Assembly: GCA_002715465.1 (NCBI GenBank)
Contig: PAYY01000019.1
Coordinates: 1-22,032, forward strand
Direction: 5' to 3'
Origin: Fidelibacterota bacterium
GTDB lineage: Bacteria > Marinisomatota > Marinisomatia > Marinisomatales > S15-B10
DNA length: 22,032 nt
Each line of letters begins with the position of its first letter. Within the stretch, counting starts at the first letter, position 1. Below, piece after piece: positions 1-9,242 of the stretch. The translations under genes were made by a program, and so were the position numbers. The notes under the pieces are model-generated. The model was given only the letters and a program-made list of their open reading frames with translations, did no database searches and had not been told where the DNA came from.

Positions 1-1
1 A

Positions 2-103
2 GAAACCAGTGCTAACTGGACATGTGTAGGGCTTTGTGCTCATGAGTCAACAAAAATGGGTGGTCAGATTATTCATTTGCCTTCATTTACTTTAGGAAAC
101 TAA
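2..103 (+). CDS. Possible C-terminal tail of an unidentified protein (partial)
   Basis: This frame is open from the first bases of the window to a TAA at 101-103, 33 codons, while the other two forward frames close early. The peptide includes NWTCVGLCAHES and ends in LPSFTLGN. Its stop lies 3 nt before the ATG of the next gene, a spacing normal for an operon. I do not recognise the family. The piece is short enough to be open by chance, so the call rests on the tight spacing and varied composition. Confidence 0.35.
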   Translation, partial: ETSANWTCVGLCAHESTKMGGQIIHLPSFTLGN

Positions 104-106
104 AGG

Positions 107-397
107 ATGAAGTACTTAATGGTTATAATTATCCTTTTTTCCAGTACTCTTTTCTCTCAATCTTCTTTTAAAGAAGAAATAGGATATGTATTAGTAATGG
201 AAATAGTTTTTAGTTTAATGAGTTATCTTGTAACTCATAGTCAAATTTATGGCAATATAATTACGGGGTTTTTTGATCTTGTTATGGGATTAGCCGGTCT
301 TGAGAATGCATCACTTAAAGAATTACATATACAATCAATCCATCATTATTCAATATGTGCTGGATTTATATCAAAATCTATATTCATTTTTGCCTGA
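107..397 (+). CDS. Small membrane protein, apparently frameshifted near its end
   Basis: A 96-residue product of unknown function. It begins with a hydrophobic signal or membrane segment (residues about 3-17, ending FSQ) and has further hydrophobic stretches at about 25-45 and 50-65. The start is supported by AGGA at 94-97, 9 nt before the ATG. The frame stops at TGA 395-397, right after a run of five T (387-391). In the -1 frame the sequence stays open to a TAA at 490-492 and reads CLTKRYNKK, then a hydrophobic segment ending GYYVDTLN. One more T in the run would join the two parts into a protein of about 128 residues. Either the gene is broken or a base is missing from the assembly. I see no link to a known family. 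Confidence 0.5.
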   Translation: MKYLMVIIILFSSTLFSQSSFKEEIGYVLVMEIVFSLMSYLVTHSQIYGNIITGFFDLVMGLAGLENASLKELHIQSIHHYSICAGFISKSIFIFA

Positions 398-555
398 CTA
401 AAAGGTATAATAAAAAGATACAGTTTTGGTCAAATTTTATTGGATACAATGTCTTGCTTTTTTCGGGTTATTATGTAGATACATTGAATTAATGTTAATG
501 ATTTAAATTGTGAGAATTATTTAATTTTCTTAAAGTAAGAAACTTTCAATAGGAG

Positions 556-570
556 CCATTCATAGAATGG
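556..570. repeat. Short inverted repeat between convergent genes
   Basis: CCATTC, a 3-nt ATA loop, then GAATGG form a perfect 6-bp stem. It sits 12 nt past the stop codon of the giant minus-strand gene and beyond the end of the small plus-strand gene. The position suits transcription termination from either side, but no clear T run follows on either strand. It could equally be a weak processing hairpin or chance. Confidence 0.25.
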
Positions 571-581
571 TATTATATAAA

Positions 582-854
582 TTATTTCAATAAGACCATT
601 TTTTTGCTTTGGTTGAAATAATGAGATTCTAATCTATAAATATAGACACCGGTACTGACAGGAATCCCTCGCTGGTCATTTCCATTCCATAGTAAACGGT
701 GACTGCCAGTTGGTAGCCATTCATTGGTCAAGGTCCTCACTTCCTGTCCCATAAGGTTGTAGATCTTCAGACTGATTTGTGATGGTTCAGGTAGATCGAA
801 TTTTATAGTGGTGGTGGGATTAAAGGGATTAGGATAGTTCTGGTGCAGTGAAAA
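582..854 (-). other. C-terminal FlgD-like / type IX-style sorting domain
   Basis: The last 90 residues of the giant protein begin SLHQNYPNPFNP, continue through KIYNLMGQEVRTL and end in GVYIYRLES...KMVLLK. This is the classical Ig-fold C-terminal domain on secreted proteins of Bacteroidetes, Chlorobi-like and Marinimicrobia-like bacteria. It resembles the FlgD Ig domain and the type IX secretion sorting domain. It implies outer-membrane translocation and surface attachment or release. The recognising machinery is not in this window. Confidence 0.85.
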
Positions 855-3800
855 TTTTTCAGGCAACTGTGATAGTATCTCTTGGGTCGTGAAACTGACA
901 TATTCTGGAGTTCCGGCAATAATCTTAAATGGGTAGAAGGGAAGTTTATTCCAATTCTGCTCAAAGATTATGGAGGGAGTCTCTTCAATACTGACTATAT
1001 CTTTGGTTAACATATTGAGAAGAACAATATGATTTTCAACTGGGAAGACACCTTCCATTGAAAAAGACATTGAGACAGGCCCATCTTCATCTCTAACTCT
1101 CAGTTCAATATCCCAGACACCATTTTCCTCATCCAGGGATCTAATATCAGAAGAGAATTGTGAGATGTTATTTTTCCAGCCATCTCTGGGCATGATCACA
1201 GAAACATATCCATCCACGTAAGGGGGCTCTGGATTATCCCGGAAATCATATTCCTCTAAAGACCCTGAGATTCTCCCAATAGCGTTGTTTGGATCAGCAT
1301 AGGTTTCACCATAGGCACTTAAGTTTAATTTCCAGCCATCGGGAGGTATTTCTATATTGCGAGACAGGGACGGGGAATTTTCCACAGGTTTAAGTTTCAC
1401 GGTTGTGCTAAAATCAGTCCTATTAAAAACCGCATAGCCGCCCCAAGGCTCCAGGTCATTTTCGATGGACCAGCCCTCGATACCCCCTTTGCCATAGGTA
1501 TGAGGTCCTGAAAAAAGAGTGTCATTTAACTCAAAGGTGGTCTTAAAAGGGTAGGGGTTCCCAATCATATTCCATCCGGGATCGAGGTTGAATAGAAATC
1601 CTGATTGGTCCTTGCTTGATCCTGCACCAAGTTCAAACTCAGCTACCGAATTCACATGTTGTATTAACCAGTAAGATTGGCCGGGTGAGAGTAACGCGGG
1701 TTCTATAAAACCTCTATTTTTTTTACCACCGTTATACGACCAAATAGTCCAGTTTTTTATTTCTAACTTGCCCAATGCGTCCTGAAAAACTTGTTCCACA
1801 CGATTCTCATTAAGATCAGCAGGAATGGAAATCATTCTCCACGAATCTTCTGGAAAACCAGTGTCGAAAAAACTGTCCTTTATATTTGTAGAAAGCTTCC
1901 CGGCCCCAAATGAAATTTGGACTGATAGTGTGTCACTGTTTTTTACATTTCCTCTTCCGTCTTCCGCTCTTATGTAAAAGTTCATGCCTCTCCATGTGAT
2001 GTTCTCACCTGGGATCTCTGCTGTATAATAGGTACTGGTCTCACTAGTATCTTTTGTCATAACAGTATTATTATATATTCCATCCCATCCATCTCTGTAA
2101 AACAGAATGACGTCATCAGTAATTACTTCATTTACGTCTGAAATATTTGCGGATATCTCAAGTTGCGTGTTCTCTTGAATGGACTCTACTACACTTATAT
2201 TTATTTCTGGGCCTACATAATCGGCAGTTATTACATGAGCGATTACCTCGATGGTAGATAGTTTATCTTTATCTGGATCATTATGAGAGAAAGTAAGTAT
2301 TCCAGAAAATTTTCCTATGCTATCTGATGGAGTAATTCTTACTAGAATTGAATCCATAGAAGAGCCTGAAGTATCTGGTGGGATTTTCATTGAGTTGCTC
2401 TCTAGAGAAAAAATATCTCCTGTTATCTGAATGTTTGATAATGAGAGTGTGTCATTACCGGAATTCACAATCCTGATATATTCTAAAGAAGTAGTGTCAG
2501 TTTCAATACGAAAAAAGTCATATGAACTTACCAGTGGAAACATATCTGCCTCGTAGTCCTTATTTTTAACGGGTACAGGAGTAGTTTCCATACCCTTGTA
2601 ATATGGATCTTCAGATCTCATTGGTGTGATTTCTATCTCGAATGTCTGGTCTCCATCCGCTTCATTGTCATCTTCACCAGTGATTGTAAATATTATAGGA
2701 GTATCCCATTTGTCTGGCCAAATTGTACCGCTGGCTGGTGAAACAGTACCTTCGGTTGTATCACTACTAGAGACATTAAAATCTATAGCATGAGTAGGTT
2801 CACTTGAGATTTTAAAAGTAAAGGTCCCTTTGGCACCTCTCTCTGTAACTAATATAGGATCGGGCTGTCTTTCCCAGGATTTTCTTATATCCCCAGTATC
2901 ATTATCTTCATTAAATACAATAATATCTACTGGATTGCTATTTTTATAATCTGGATCTTCGGATATAGCTGGGAAAGTAACAATTGCAAACCCTTTTTCT
3001 TCATCTGCCTCATCATCATCAATTCCTGTTATAGTCACTGTTTGTGATTCGGACCAGTTAGAAGCATTGAATGAAACAGAGATTATTGATGAAAGTTTTC
3101 CTCCATCATAGTTTCCTATTGAAAGTTTTCCTTCATTATCATTTGCTGTAGCAATTAAAAGTGTAACTGGTGAGGATGGACGTGTCCTTAATTGAATGGT
3201 GGCTTCGGCTGTGGTACCATCTTCTGATACTTTAAGGCCACTTACAGGTTTAATAACAAATCCAGGACCTTCATTGTCAATATTATTATAAATAAGGTCA
3301 GATGAAGGAATACCGTTGTATAAGGTGTCTTCTGATACAGTTTTACTGGTAATCACTTTGAAGACCTGATTACCATCATCATCACTATCATTCTGTCCCT
3401 TAACTGAAATAAATTGAGGTTGATCCCAGTTATCGGGCGTAAATACGACCGAATCCTGATCTAGTTTTGCCTCAGAAGGATCATCAATAGATAGCCCGAT
3501 TGAAACGTTAGCCTCAGGCGGTCTAATGTTTTTTGGTAGCAATTCAATTTTAAAGTCACAATTATCACCATCTTCACTAACGTTTAAACCACAAATAGGG
3601 GATAGAGTTACGCCCGGTCCATCAATGTTCAAGTTGTGAACTTTGGGATTTGGAAGATCAAAATTGTTATAGGCTTCATCTTCAGATATGGCTGAATCTG
3701 ATATGATTTCGACCATTTGGTCTCCATCAGCTTTCTCGTCCTTTTTTCCTTTAACATAAACTTTCTTAATTCCTTCCCAATCGTCTGTTGAGAAAATCAG

Positions 3801-6800
3801 GGTATCTGGACTTATACTTACTTCTGAAGTATCTTTACTTGTAATTCTGAAGGGTATCTTTACGTCAGATAGCGGTGCTGCCATAAGGCGTACATTAAAG
3901 AATGCTATTGTACCCTCTTCTGAGGTAAAAATTCCCTCTTCCGGGTAGAGTAGAATATTTTTGATGTCATTATCTCGATTAGTTCCGATAATGTCCGTGG
4001 GGTCTTTTCCATTATAAGCCGGATCTTCTGAAACGACACTACCAAGTACTATTGTAAAATTTTCATTTCCATCAGAGACGGGATCATCAACACCCGTTAC
4101 AGTTATTTCCTGAGGAGTGGACCAATCAAGGAGGGTAAAAACAATCTCGCTGGCGGCGACAACAGCTTCGGTGGTATCATCAGATGAGACTGGTATGGTC
4201 ACTGTATGAGTAGGTTCATTTTGAAGAGATATTTTAAAGACATCAGCCTGGCCGTTTTCTGAAGTGATGAGGCCTTCCGCCGGTACTTTGATCTGAAATC
4301 CACCTTTTTCGTCATCTTTATTGGTTACCGTCACATCTTCAGGATTCAAACCATCATAATTTGGATCTTTAGATACTGCGGGTTTTACCCTTATGATATA
4401 GTCCACATCAATTACATCATCTGTGTCATCCTCACCGGTCACGGTAACTTTTTGGGCTGTATCCCAATTGGTGGGAGTGAAGATAAGGGTGTCCGGCGAA
4501 ACCGTTCCCTCTGTAAGGTCTGATGACTGAAGAGGTATCATTACCTTTTCAAGGGGCGCGGAATCGAGGAATATGCTGAATGTGTCCTGACCCGCCGCCT
4601 CTGTGGTAACAAGCCCGGAAGTGCGGGTTACTGCAATTCCTTCGGAAACATCAGAAACACCGATAGAGACTGTCGCAATATCAGAAGTATAAACGCCATC
4701 TGTTGCTGTAACACCCAGCGTGTAGCTGTTTTCCGTTTCATAATTAAGAATTTTAACTGTTTTAATTACGCCTGACGATGCAACAATAGAGAAAAATCCT
4801 TCATCATTTCCTGTTTCGATATTCCAGTCCTGGATTGTATCACCGGCATCGGCATCAGTTGCTAATACTGTACCTATACTACTTCCAATGGCCGAGGCTT
4901 CTGAAATTGTGAAAGATTGATCTGACGTTACGATTGGAATATTATCGTTAATCCCCTTAACAACGATGGTAATAGATTCTTCATGAGTAAAGCTTCCAGA
5001 ATCAGTGACCTTTATTCGAATGGTGTGAGTTTTCTTTGTTTCGGCGTCCATGGTAATGGCCGCCTTAAGAGAATTATCGGTTATGGAAAAGTTTGAGTTG
5101 TCTGTGCTTCCATCACCTGAAACAAGTGAGAAGGAATGACTGTCCACGGCGTCCACATCAACAGCACTCAATTCTCCAACCACAGTTCCGGATGGGCTGT
5201 TGTCATCAATAACTCGGCTCGACAAAGAAATACCTGATGGTTCCTCATTGACACTGGTTAGCCTTACCGCAATAGTTTTTGAACCTGTCGTTGAGGAGTC
5301 ATCTTCAACCTGAACTGTTACCATATAATCGCCGTCACCGTTGTTGTCATCGGGAGATTCCATATCCTTCGCTTCCTTGAAGGTGAGAACACCCGCTGTT
5401 GTAATGGAAAATTTTGACTCATCGTCTCCGCCACTCAGGCTGTAACTGTAACCTGTAGTTGTGCCGTCAGGATCTGAGAAAGTTATGGTGGTTACATCAG
5501 TTTGGTTCTCTGGTACTGTTACTATATCTGACGTTGCAATGGAAGGTGGGTCATTAATACTCTTTATATTTATGCCAAATGATTCTTCAGTTGTCTTTCC
5601 GTTTGATTCAGCCTGGATCGTTATGGTCCCTGATCCGTGCTTATTTTCTAGGAAGTCCAGCGTTAAAATATTTCCTGATATAGATGCGCTTATAATGTCA
5701 CTATTACTAATTGATGAAACTGTTTTTGTTACATTGTCTCCATCTTCATCGATGAATACTCCAGAAATGTCAAGTTCACTGTCTGACGCATCTTCATCGA
5801 CTTTTACTTCTGGAATTTCGTTGGCGACTGCTGGCCCGTCATCATCATCAGTAACAGTTATGATTACTTCTTTTGTATTGTCAAGTGAACCATCAGAGGT
5901 TTTTACAGAAATCTCATAGTCGTTATTCGTATCATGATCAGAAGGTGATTCAAAGTTCGGCATATCCTTAAAAGAAAGTGAACCTTCAGAGCTTAGCGTG
6001 AATTTTTCTTCATCATTACCGCCAACAATGCTATAGCTGATGTCATCATCTTCCGGATCACTGGCTTCTATGTCACCCACTAGGGTGGTATTCTCAGGTG
6101 AGGTTATCCCCGTCTTGCTAACAGTAGGAGGATCATTAACAGCTGTTATGGTAACATTTATACTCGCATCCTTTGAATTAATACCACCGTTTTCCGTTCC
6201 TCCATTGTCAGCAAGACTCACTGTCAGGGTTATATTTCCATTTGCATTTAATGCTGGTATAAAAGCAATTGACCCGGTCGCTTCTGAAGATGTATAGGTT
6301 ACTGTAGGATCATTAATTTTATTTGCGTCAGCGCTGGAAGCTGTTACAGTAACCGTTTGGGTTGAATGATAATCTCCGTCAGAAATTCCTGAAAGATTTA
6401 CTGTGGTCTCATCAGAGTCTTCATTAATGGTGACATTTGAAATTGTATCGATTACAGGTGGTGCATTTGCTGGAGAGTTCAGACTGTTTTCGTATGCACC
6501 GATATCAGGATTATTCCCAGAAGGCCGCTGACTACTGTCATAGTCGACAGTGACGGCGGAATCATCAGCATAGGGTGATAGGTCACCGTTGGTACTTGCG
6601 TAGCCGATAGCCGGTGAATAATTTTTTAGGGAAAGGTCATTATTTTCACTGTCAGAAAAATATGGGTCTGTGTCAAAACTGGTATTATCGTAATCAATGT
6701 CGTCAGAGCCTTCAGTATGGTTTATGGAAGCAAGGCCTTTAACTATAGAATTCCTGGCTTCAAATCTTCCTTGGTAAGTTGCACCCTCATTAAAGACTAT

Positions 6801-9242
6801 TTCTTCGGAGTTTGACCCAGCCCAGTAAATGGAATTATAAAAATAGAATTTTATGCCCTTATTGGCGGTAATTCCTGTATTGACTTCGCCATCACATTGA
6901 CAACTATTATCAAATATTGTAGAATGAAAAAACTTTATATTCGATCGATTAAGTGCATGGATAGCTCCACCAGATTCCGTTGCTGAATTATTATGGATAA
7001 TGGTGTTAATAAATTTTGGCCCAGCATGATGCCTAGCAGCAAAAATTCCTCCACCTTTTTCCGCATTATTTCCTTGAATTATAGCCCTTTCAAATAAAGG
7101 GTCAGAATGATCTATATATAATCCACCTCCCAGATCTGAACTATTATTTGAAATAATCGCATCATAAAATTTTGCTTTATTTTTCGAATGAGGCAGATAA
7201 ATGCCACCAGCCCGTTCCCCAGCGGTGTTATTAGAAACAAGAATATTAGAGAATTCTGAAGTGTTATTATTTCCACCACCAACACGCATTCCACCACCAT
7301 ATTGAACAGCAGTATTCCCAATAACCCGCATTCTTTTGACTACTGTTCCGCTTGTTACTGAACCGTTACCGTATCCACCTCCCTGATTAGATGTATTACC
7401 CTTAATTAAAAGACTGTCAAGTTTTACATCTGCATGAGACCATGTGGCTATCCCACCTCCCCAAGTATTTGCTTGATTGTTGTAGATGGTGGAGTATTTC
7501 AGTGATGCATCACTGTCATATCCAAAAAATATTCCTCCCCCATAGTCAATAGAGGAATTATTATTTTTTACGAGTAAATGCCTCAGTCTGGGGTTGGATC
7601 TATCAAGATAAATTCCTCCGCCGGCTTTTGATGAGCTGTATAATGTGCCACTACCGTTTTGTATGGTAAAGCCCAACAACATTGCGGCTGAGGTTTCAGA
7701 GGTTGCGAAAGTCACGACCGACGCACTATCTGAATCTGATGGTGAACTTCCATCAATTATAGTACTGGCAACATAGCTTTTATCACATATGGATAATGTT
7801 TCGTTACATGTGGTTAATGTTTTTGAGGCAACAACAATGTCCTTGCCGCGGAAATTTATATTTTCTGTGTAAGTGCCTGGATCCACAAGTACGGTATCGG
7901 CGCTTTGGCTCATGTTTATTGCATGCTGAATTGTTTTATATGGACTTGCTTCTGAACCATTTCCAGTGTCATCGGATCCCGATGTAGCCACATGAATTTG
8001 CCTACCGTTATTGTACCAACCGATGCCATAATCTGCAGTTCCGGCATAATTGGCATAAATAATGTCCATAGTTCCATCCTGATCCAAATCTGATACTTCA
8101 ATCCTGTATGTTTTTACTTTAGGCATATTATCAATTGTTTTTCGGGTGAAGGTTGGATCGGGATTTCCATCATTATAATAAATGTTATTTGGGCTACTCC
8201 AATTTCCTGTCACAATGTCTAAATGGTCGTCTCCATTAATATCTTTTATAGATACATCAAGTATACCCTTTGATGAATCCGCATCATGTAAAATTTCTAT
8301 TCCAGTGAAATTTTCGCTACCGTCATTTTTGTACATAATGAGCTTATGAGCACCCCAATCAGCTGCAATGACATCCATGTCATTATCATTGTCCATGTCA
8401 CCCCATCTGGCCCACATAATATCAGTAAAACCGGTCATTAAAGGAAGATCATGCTGCGTAAATGAGTCATTAGAAAGATCGCTTTCAAACCACACAGGTT
8501 TTTTCTCATCATTTGCTAGAGTTAATATATCTAAATCACCGTCCATATCAATATCTGCTACATCGATAGAGCCAAAACTAATATTATTTCCGTCGCTGAT
8601 CTTTTTTTCTGTAAACACTGGTTTTTCAGATCCACTCCAGCAGTTTGAATTCTGAGCACAGTTATTATAATATAGCGCTAGTTCTTTCCGGCCTTTTTGT
8701 GATAATATATCGATATCTTCATCATTATCAATGTCTACAGCATAGAGATCTGCTGTGTGAAAATGAATATTAAGCTCGGAATTTTTCAAAATCTTGATGG
8801 TATCTGAGAATGTTCCATTTCCATCGATATTTTCAAACCAGTACAAGCCTAAATTTTCTGCTAAAAGGATGACATCATTATCTCCATCATGATCGAGATC
8901 ACTTCCAATAATGTGACCAGGTGTAGAACCTGTTCCACCAATTTGCTTTATGGTATTATTCTCAAAATTTTCTCTTCCATCATTTTTGAACCAGTGAACA
9001 CGAAGCTCACTATCATGATAGCCCAATGCTAGGATATCAAGATCATTGTCTCCATCTATGTCTACAGTGGAAATGGAATTCCATTTTCGATTGTCCTCCT
9101 CAATATTAATTTGCCTAAAGTCATCATACTGGGCGTTTAGTGGAAAAGACAGGCAAATTGCCAAGACAATAAATAAATAGTGGTTCAGGTCACGATACCG
9201 AAACCTAGATTTTCTTGCTTCTATGGAAAGGATGGATTTCAC
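582..9242 (-). CDS. Giant multidomain secreted surface protein (FG-GAP, beta-helix, cadherin-like, Calx-beta-like, FlgD-like C-terminus)
   Basis: A 2886-residue exported protein, probably an adhesin or a glycan/particle-binding surface protein. An N-terminal signal of about 37 residues ends FPLNAQ. FG-GAP/VCBS repeats (about 57-400) carry seven Asp-rich calcium-binding motifs such as DIDGDNDLDIL. A DUF1565-type start (about 415) leads into a right-handed parallel beta-helix with repeated GGGI turns (to about 920). Six cadherin/Ig-like domains (926-1533) follow, most opening with N-D-x-x-P, then six Calx-beta-like repeats (1535-2232). A choice-of-anchor-like Ig domain (about 2235-2340), another Ig-like domain and a part with GWNMIGNPYPF precede the C-terminal NPFNP FlgD-like domain (2797-2886). 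The start is GTG at 9242, overlapping the upstream TGA as GTGA, with AGGA just upstream, so translation is coupled to the OmpA-like gene. I infer C-terminal-domain-dependent export but see no secretion genes here. Domain identities are firm; the ligand is unknown. Confidence 0.9.
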   Translation of the reverse strand: MKSILSIEARKSRFRYRDLNHYLFIVLAICLSFPLNAQYDDFRQINIEEDNRKWNSISTVDIDGDNDLDILALGYHDSELRVHWFKNDGRENFENNTIKQIGGTGSTPGHIIGSDLDHDGDNDVILLAENLGLYWFENIDGNGTFSDTIKILKNSELNIHFHTADLYAVDIDNDEDIDILSQKGRKELALYYNNCAQNSNCWSGSEKPVFTEKKISDGNNISFGSIDVADIDMDGDLDILTLANDEKKPVWFESDLSNDSFTQHDLPLMTGFTDIMWARWGDMDNDNDMDVIAADWGAHKLIMYKNDGSENFTGIEILHDADSSKGILDVSIKDINGDDHLDIVTGNWSSPNNIYYNDGNPDPTFTRKTIDNMPKVKTYRIEVSDLDQDGTMDIIYANYAGTADYGIGWYNNGRQIHVATSGSDDTGNGSEASPYKTIQHAINMSQSADTVLVDPGTYTENINFRGKDIVVASKTLTTCNETLSICDKSYVASTIIDGSSPSDSDSASVVTFATSETSAAMLLGFTIQNGSGTLYSSSKAGGGIYLDRSNPRLRHLLVKNNNSSIDYGGGIFFGYDSDASLKYSTIYNNQANTWGGGIATWSHADVKLDSLLIKGNTSNQGGGYGNGSVTSGTVVKRMRVIGNTAVQYGGGMRVGGGNNNTSEFSNILVSNNTAGERAGGIYLPHSKNKAKFYDAIISNNSSDLGGGLYIDHSDPLFERAIIQGNNAEKGGGIFAARHHAGPKFINTIIHNNSATESGGAIHALNRSNIKFFHSTIFDNSCQCDGEVNTGITANKGIKFYFYNSIYWAGSNSEEIVFNEGATYQGRFEARNSIVKGLASINHTEGSDDIDYDNTSFDTDPYFSDSENNDLSLKNYSPAIGYASTNGDLSPYADDSAVTVDYDSSQRPSGNNPDIGAYENSLNSPANAPPVIDTISNVTINEDSDETTVNLSGISDGDYHSTQTVTVTASSADANKINDPTVTYTSSEATGSIAFIPALNANGNITLTVSLADNGGTENGGINSKDASINVTITAVNDPPTVSKTGITSPENTTLVGDIEASDPEDDDISYSIVGGNDEEKFTLSSEGSLSFKDMPNFESPSDHDTNNDYEISVKTSDGSLDNTKEVIITVTDDDDGPAVANEIPEVKVDEDASDSELDISGVFIDEDGDNVTKTVSSISNSDIISASISGNILTLDFLENKHGSGTITIQAESNGKTTEESFGINIKSINDPPSIATSDIVTVPENQTDVTTITFSDPDGTTTGYSYSLSGGDDESKFSITTAGVLTFKEAKDMESPDDNNGDGDYMVTVQVEDDSSTTGSKTIAVRLTSVNEEPSGISLSSRVIDDNSPSGTVVGELSAVDVDAVDSHSFSLVSGDGSTDNSNFSITDNSLKAAITMDAETKKTHTIRIKVTDSGSFTHEESITIVVKGINDNIPIVTSDQSFTISEASAIGSSIGTVLATDADAGDTIQDWNIETGNDEGFFSIVASSGVIKTVKILNYETENSYTLGVTATDGVYTSDIATVSIGVSDVSEGIAVTRTSGLVTTEAAGQDTFSIFLDSAPLEKVMIPLQSSDLTEGTVSPDTLIFTPTNWDTAQKVTVTGEDDTDDVIDVDYIIRVKPAVSKDPNYDGLNPEDVTVTNKDDEKGGFQIKVPAEGLITSENGQADVFKISLQNEPTHTVTIPVSSDDTTEAVVAASEIVFTLLDWSTPQEITVTGVDDPVSDGNENFTIVLGSVVSEDPAYNGKDPTDIIGTNRDNDIKNILLYPEEGIFTSEEGTIAFFNVRLMAAPLSDVKIPFRITSKDTSEVSISPDTLIFSTDDWEGIKKVYVKGKKDEKADGDQMVEIISDSAISEDEAYNNFDLPNPKVHNLNIDGPGVTLSPICGLNVSEDGDNCDFKIELLPKNIRPPEANVSIGLSIDDPSEAKLDQDSVVFTPDNWDQPQFISVKGQNDSDDDGNQVFKVITSKTVSEDTLYNGIPSSDLIYNNIDNEGPGFVIKPVSGLKVSEDGTTAEATIQLRTRPSSPVTLLIATANDNEGKLSIGNYDGGKLSSIISVSFNASNWSESQTVTITGIDDDEADEEKGFAIVTFPAISEDPDYKNSNPVDIIVFNEDNDTGDIRKSWERQPDPILVTERGAKGTFTFKISSEPTHAIDFNVSSSDTTEGTVSPASGTIWPDKWDTPIIFTITGEDDNEADGDQTFEIEITPMRSEDPYYKGMETTPVPVKNKDYEADMFPLVSSYDFFRIETDTTSLEYIRIVNSGNDTLSLSNIQITGDIFSLESNSMKIPPDTSGSSMDSILVRITPSDSIGKFSGILTFSHNDPDKDKLSTIEVIAHVITADYVGPEINISVVESIQENTQLEISANISDVNEVITDDVILFYRDGWDGIYNNTVMTKDTSETSTYYTAEIPGENITWRGMNFYIRAEDGRGNVKNSDTLSVQISFGAGKLSTNIKDSFFDTGFPEDSWRMISIPADLNENRVEQVFQDALGKLEIKNWTIWSYNGGKKNRGFIEPALLSPGQSYWLIQHVNSVAEFELGAGSSKDQSGFLFNLDPGWNMIGNPYPFKTTFELNDTLFSGPHTYGKGGIEGWSIENDLEPWGGYAVFNRTDFSTTVKLKPVENSPSLSRNIEIPPDGWKLNLSAYGETYADPNNAIGRISGSLEEYDFRDNPEPPYVDGYVSVIMPRDGWKNNISQFSSDIRSLDEENGVWDIELRVRDEDGPVSMSFSMEGVFPVENHIVLLNMLTKDIVSIEETPSIIFEQNWNKLPFYPFKIIAGTPEYVSFTTQEILSQLPEKFSLHQNYPNPFNPTTTIKFDLPEPSQISLKIYNLMGQEVRTLTNEWLPTGSHRLLWNGNDQRGIPVSTGVYIYRLESHYFNQSKKMVLLK
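2547..4640 (-). repeat. Six tandem Calx-beta-like coding repeats
   Basis: Residues about 1535-2232 of the giant protein contain six diverged repeats of roughly 110-120 residues, about 340-360 nt each. Each repeat has a SEDG- or TSEN-like opening, a segment of the type DTTEGTVSP-DTLIFTPDNW, a TVTGEDD-like strand and an exit motif of the type SEDPxYxGxxPxDVxVTNxD. The exits read SKDPNYDGLNP, SEDPAYNGKDP, SEDEAYNNFDL, SEDTLYNGIPS, SEDPDYKNSNP and SEDPYYKGMET. The acidic loops fit calcium-binding Calx-beta domains. The copies are too diverged at the DNA level to look recently duplicated. Confidence 0.75.
4644..6467 (-). repeat. Six tandem cadherin/Ig-like coding repeats
   Basis: Residues about 926-1533 hold six domains of about 100 residues. 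They start at NAPPVIDTI, NDPPTVSKT, GPAVANEIP, NDPPSIATS, NEEPSGISL and NDNIPIVTS. Hallmarks include DPEDDDISYSI, DADAGDTI and DYEISVKTSDG, which match calcium-binding cadherin-like folds common in bacterial adhesins. They form an extended stalk between the beta-helix and the Calx-beta array. Confidence 0.75.
6483..8000 (-). other. Parallel beta-helix segment of the giant protein
   Basis: Residues about 415-920 open with HVATSGSDDTGNG, ASPYKTIQHAI and VLVDPGTYTENI, the DUF1565/pectate-lyase-like entry to a right-handed beta-helix. At least eight rungs with a GGGI/GGGL turn followed by a short strand and N-rich loop are visible, including AGGGIYLDRS, YGGGIFFGY, WGGGIATWS and LGGGLYIDH. It ends with RPSGNNPDIGAYE, the usual closing motif of such listing-type beta-helices. 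Such folds bind or cleave polysaccharides. I see no clear catalytic lyase motif, so binding is likelier. Confidence 0.7.
8043..9074 (-). repeat. FG-GAP/VCBS repeats of the giant protein
   Basis: Seven repeats of roughly 50 residues each carry an Asp-rich calcium loop: DIDGDNDLDIL, DLDHDGDNDVIL, DIDNDEDIDIL, DIDMDGDLDIL, DMDNDNDMDVIA, DINGDDHLDIV and DLDQDGTMDIIY. Most are followed by a W-F/Y-x-N-DG strand. Seven such units fit a complete seven-bladed integrin-like beta-propeller at the N-terminus of the mature protein. Confidence 0.8.

Noticed and set aside
556..570. The 6-bp hairpin as a rho-independent terminator
   Set aside because: There is no T run after the stem on either strand, so it is listed only as an inverted repeat.
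5461..5919. A 152-codon open frame on the plus strand, antisense to the giant gene
   Set aside because: The product is Ser/Val-rich low-complexity sequence, as expected opposite Asp/Thr/Ser-rich repeats. The minus-strand frame has clear domains, so this is a shadow.
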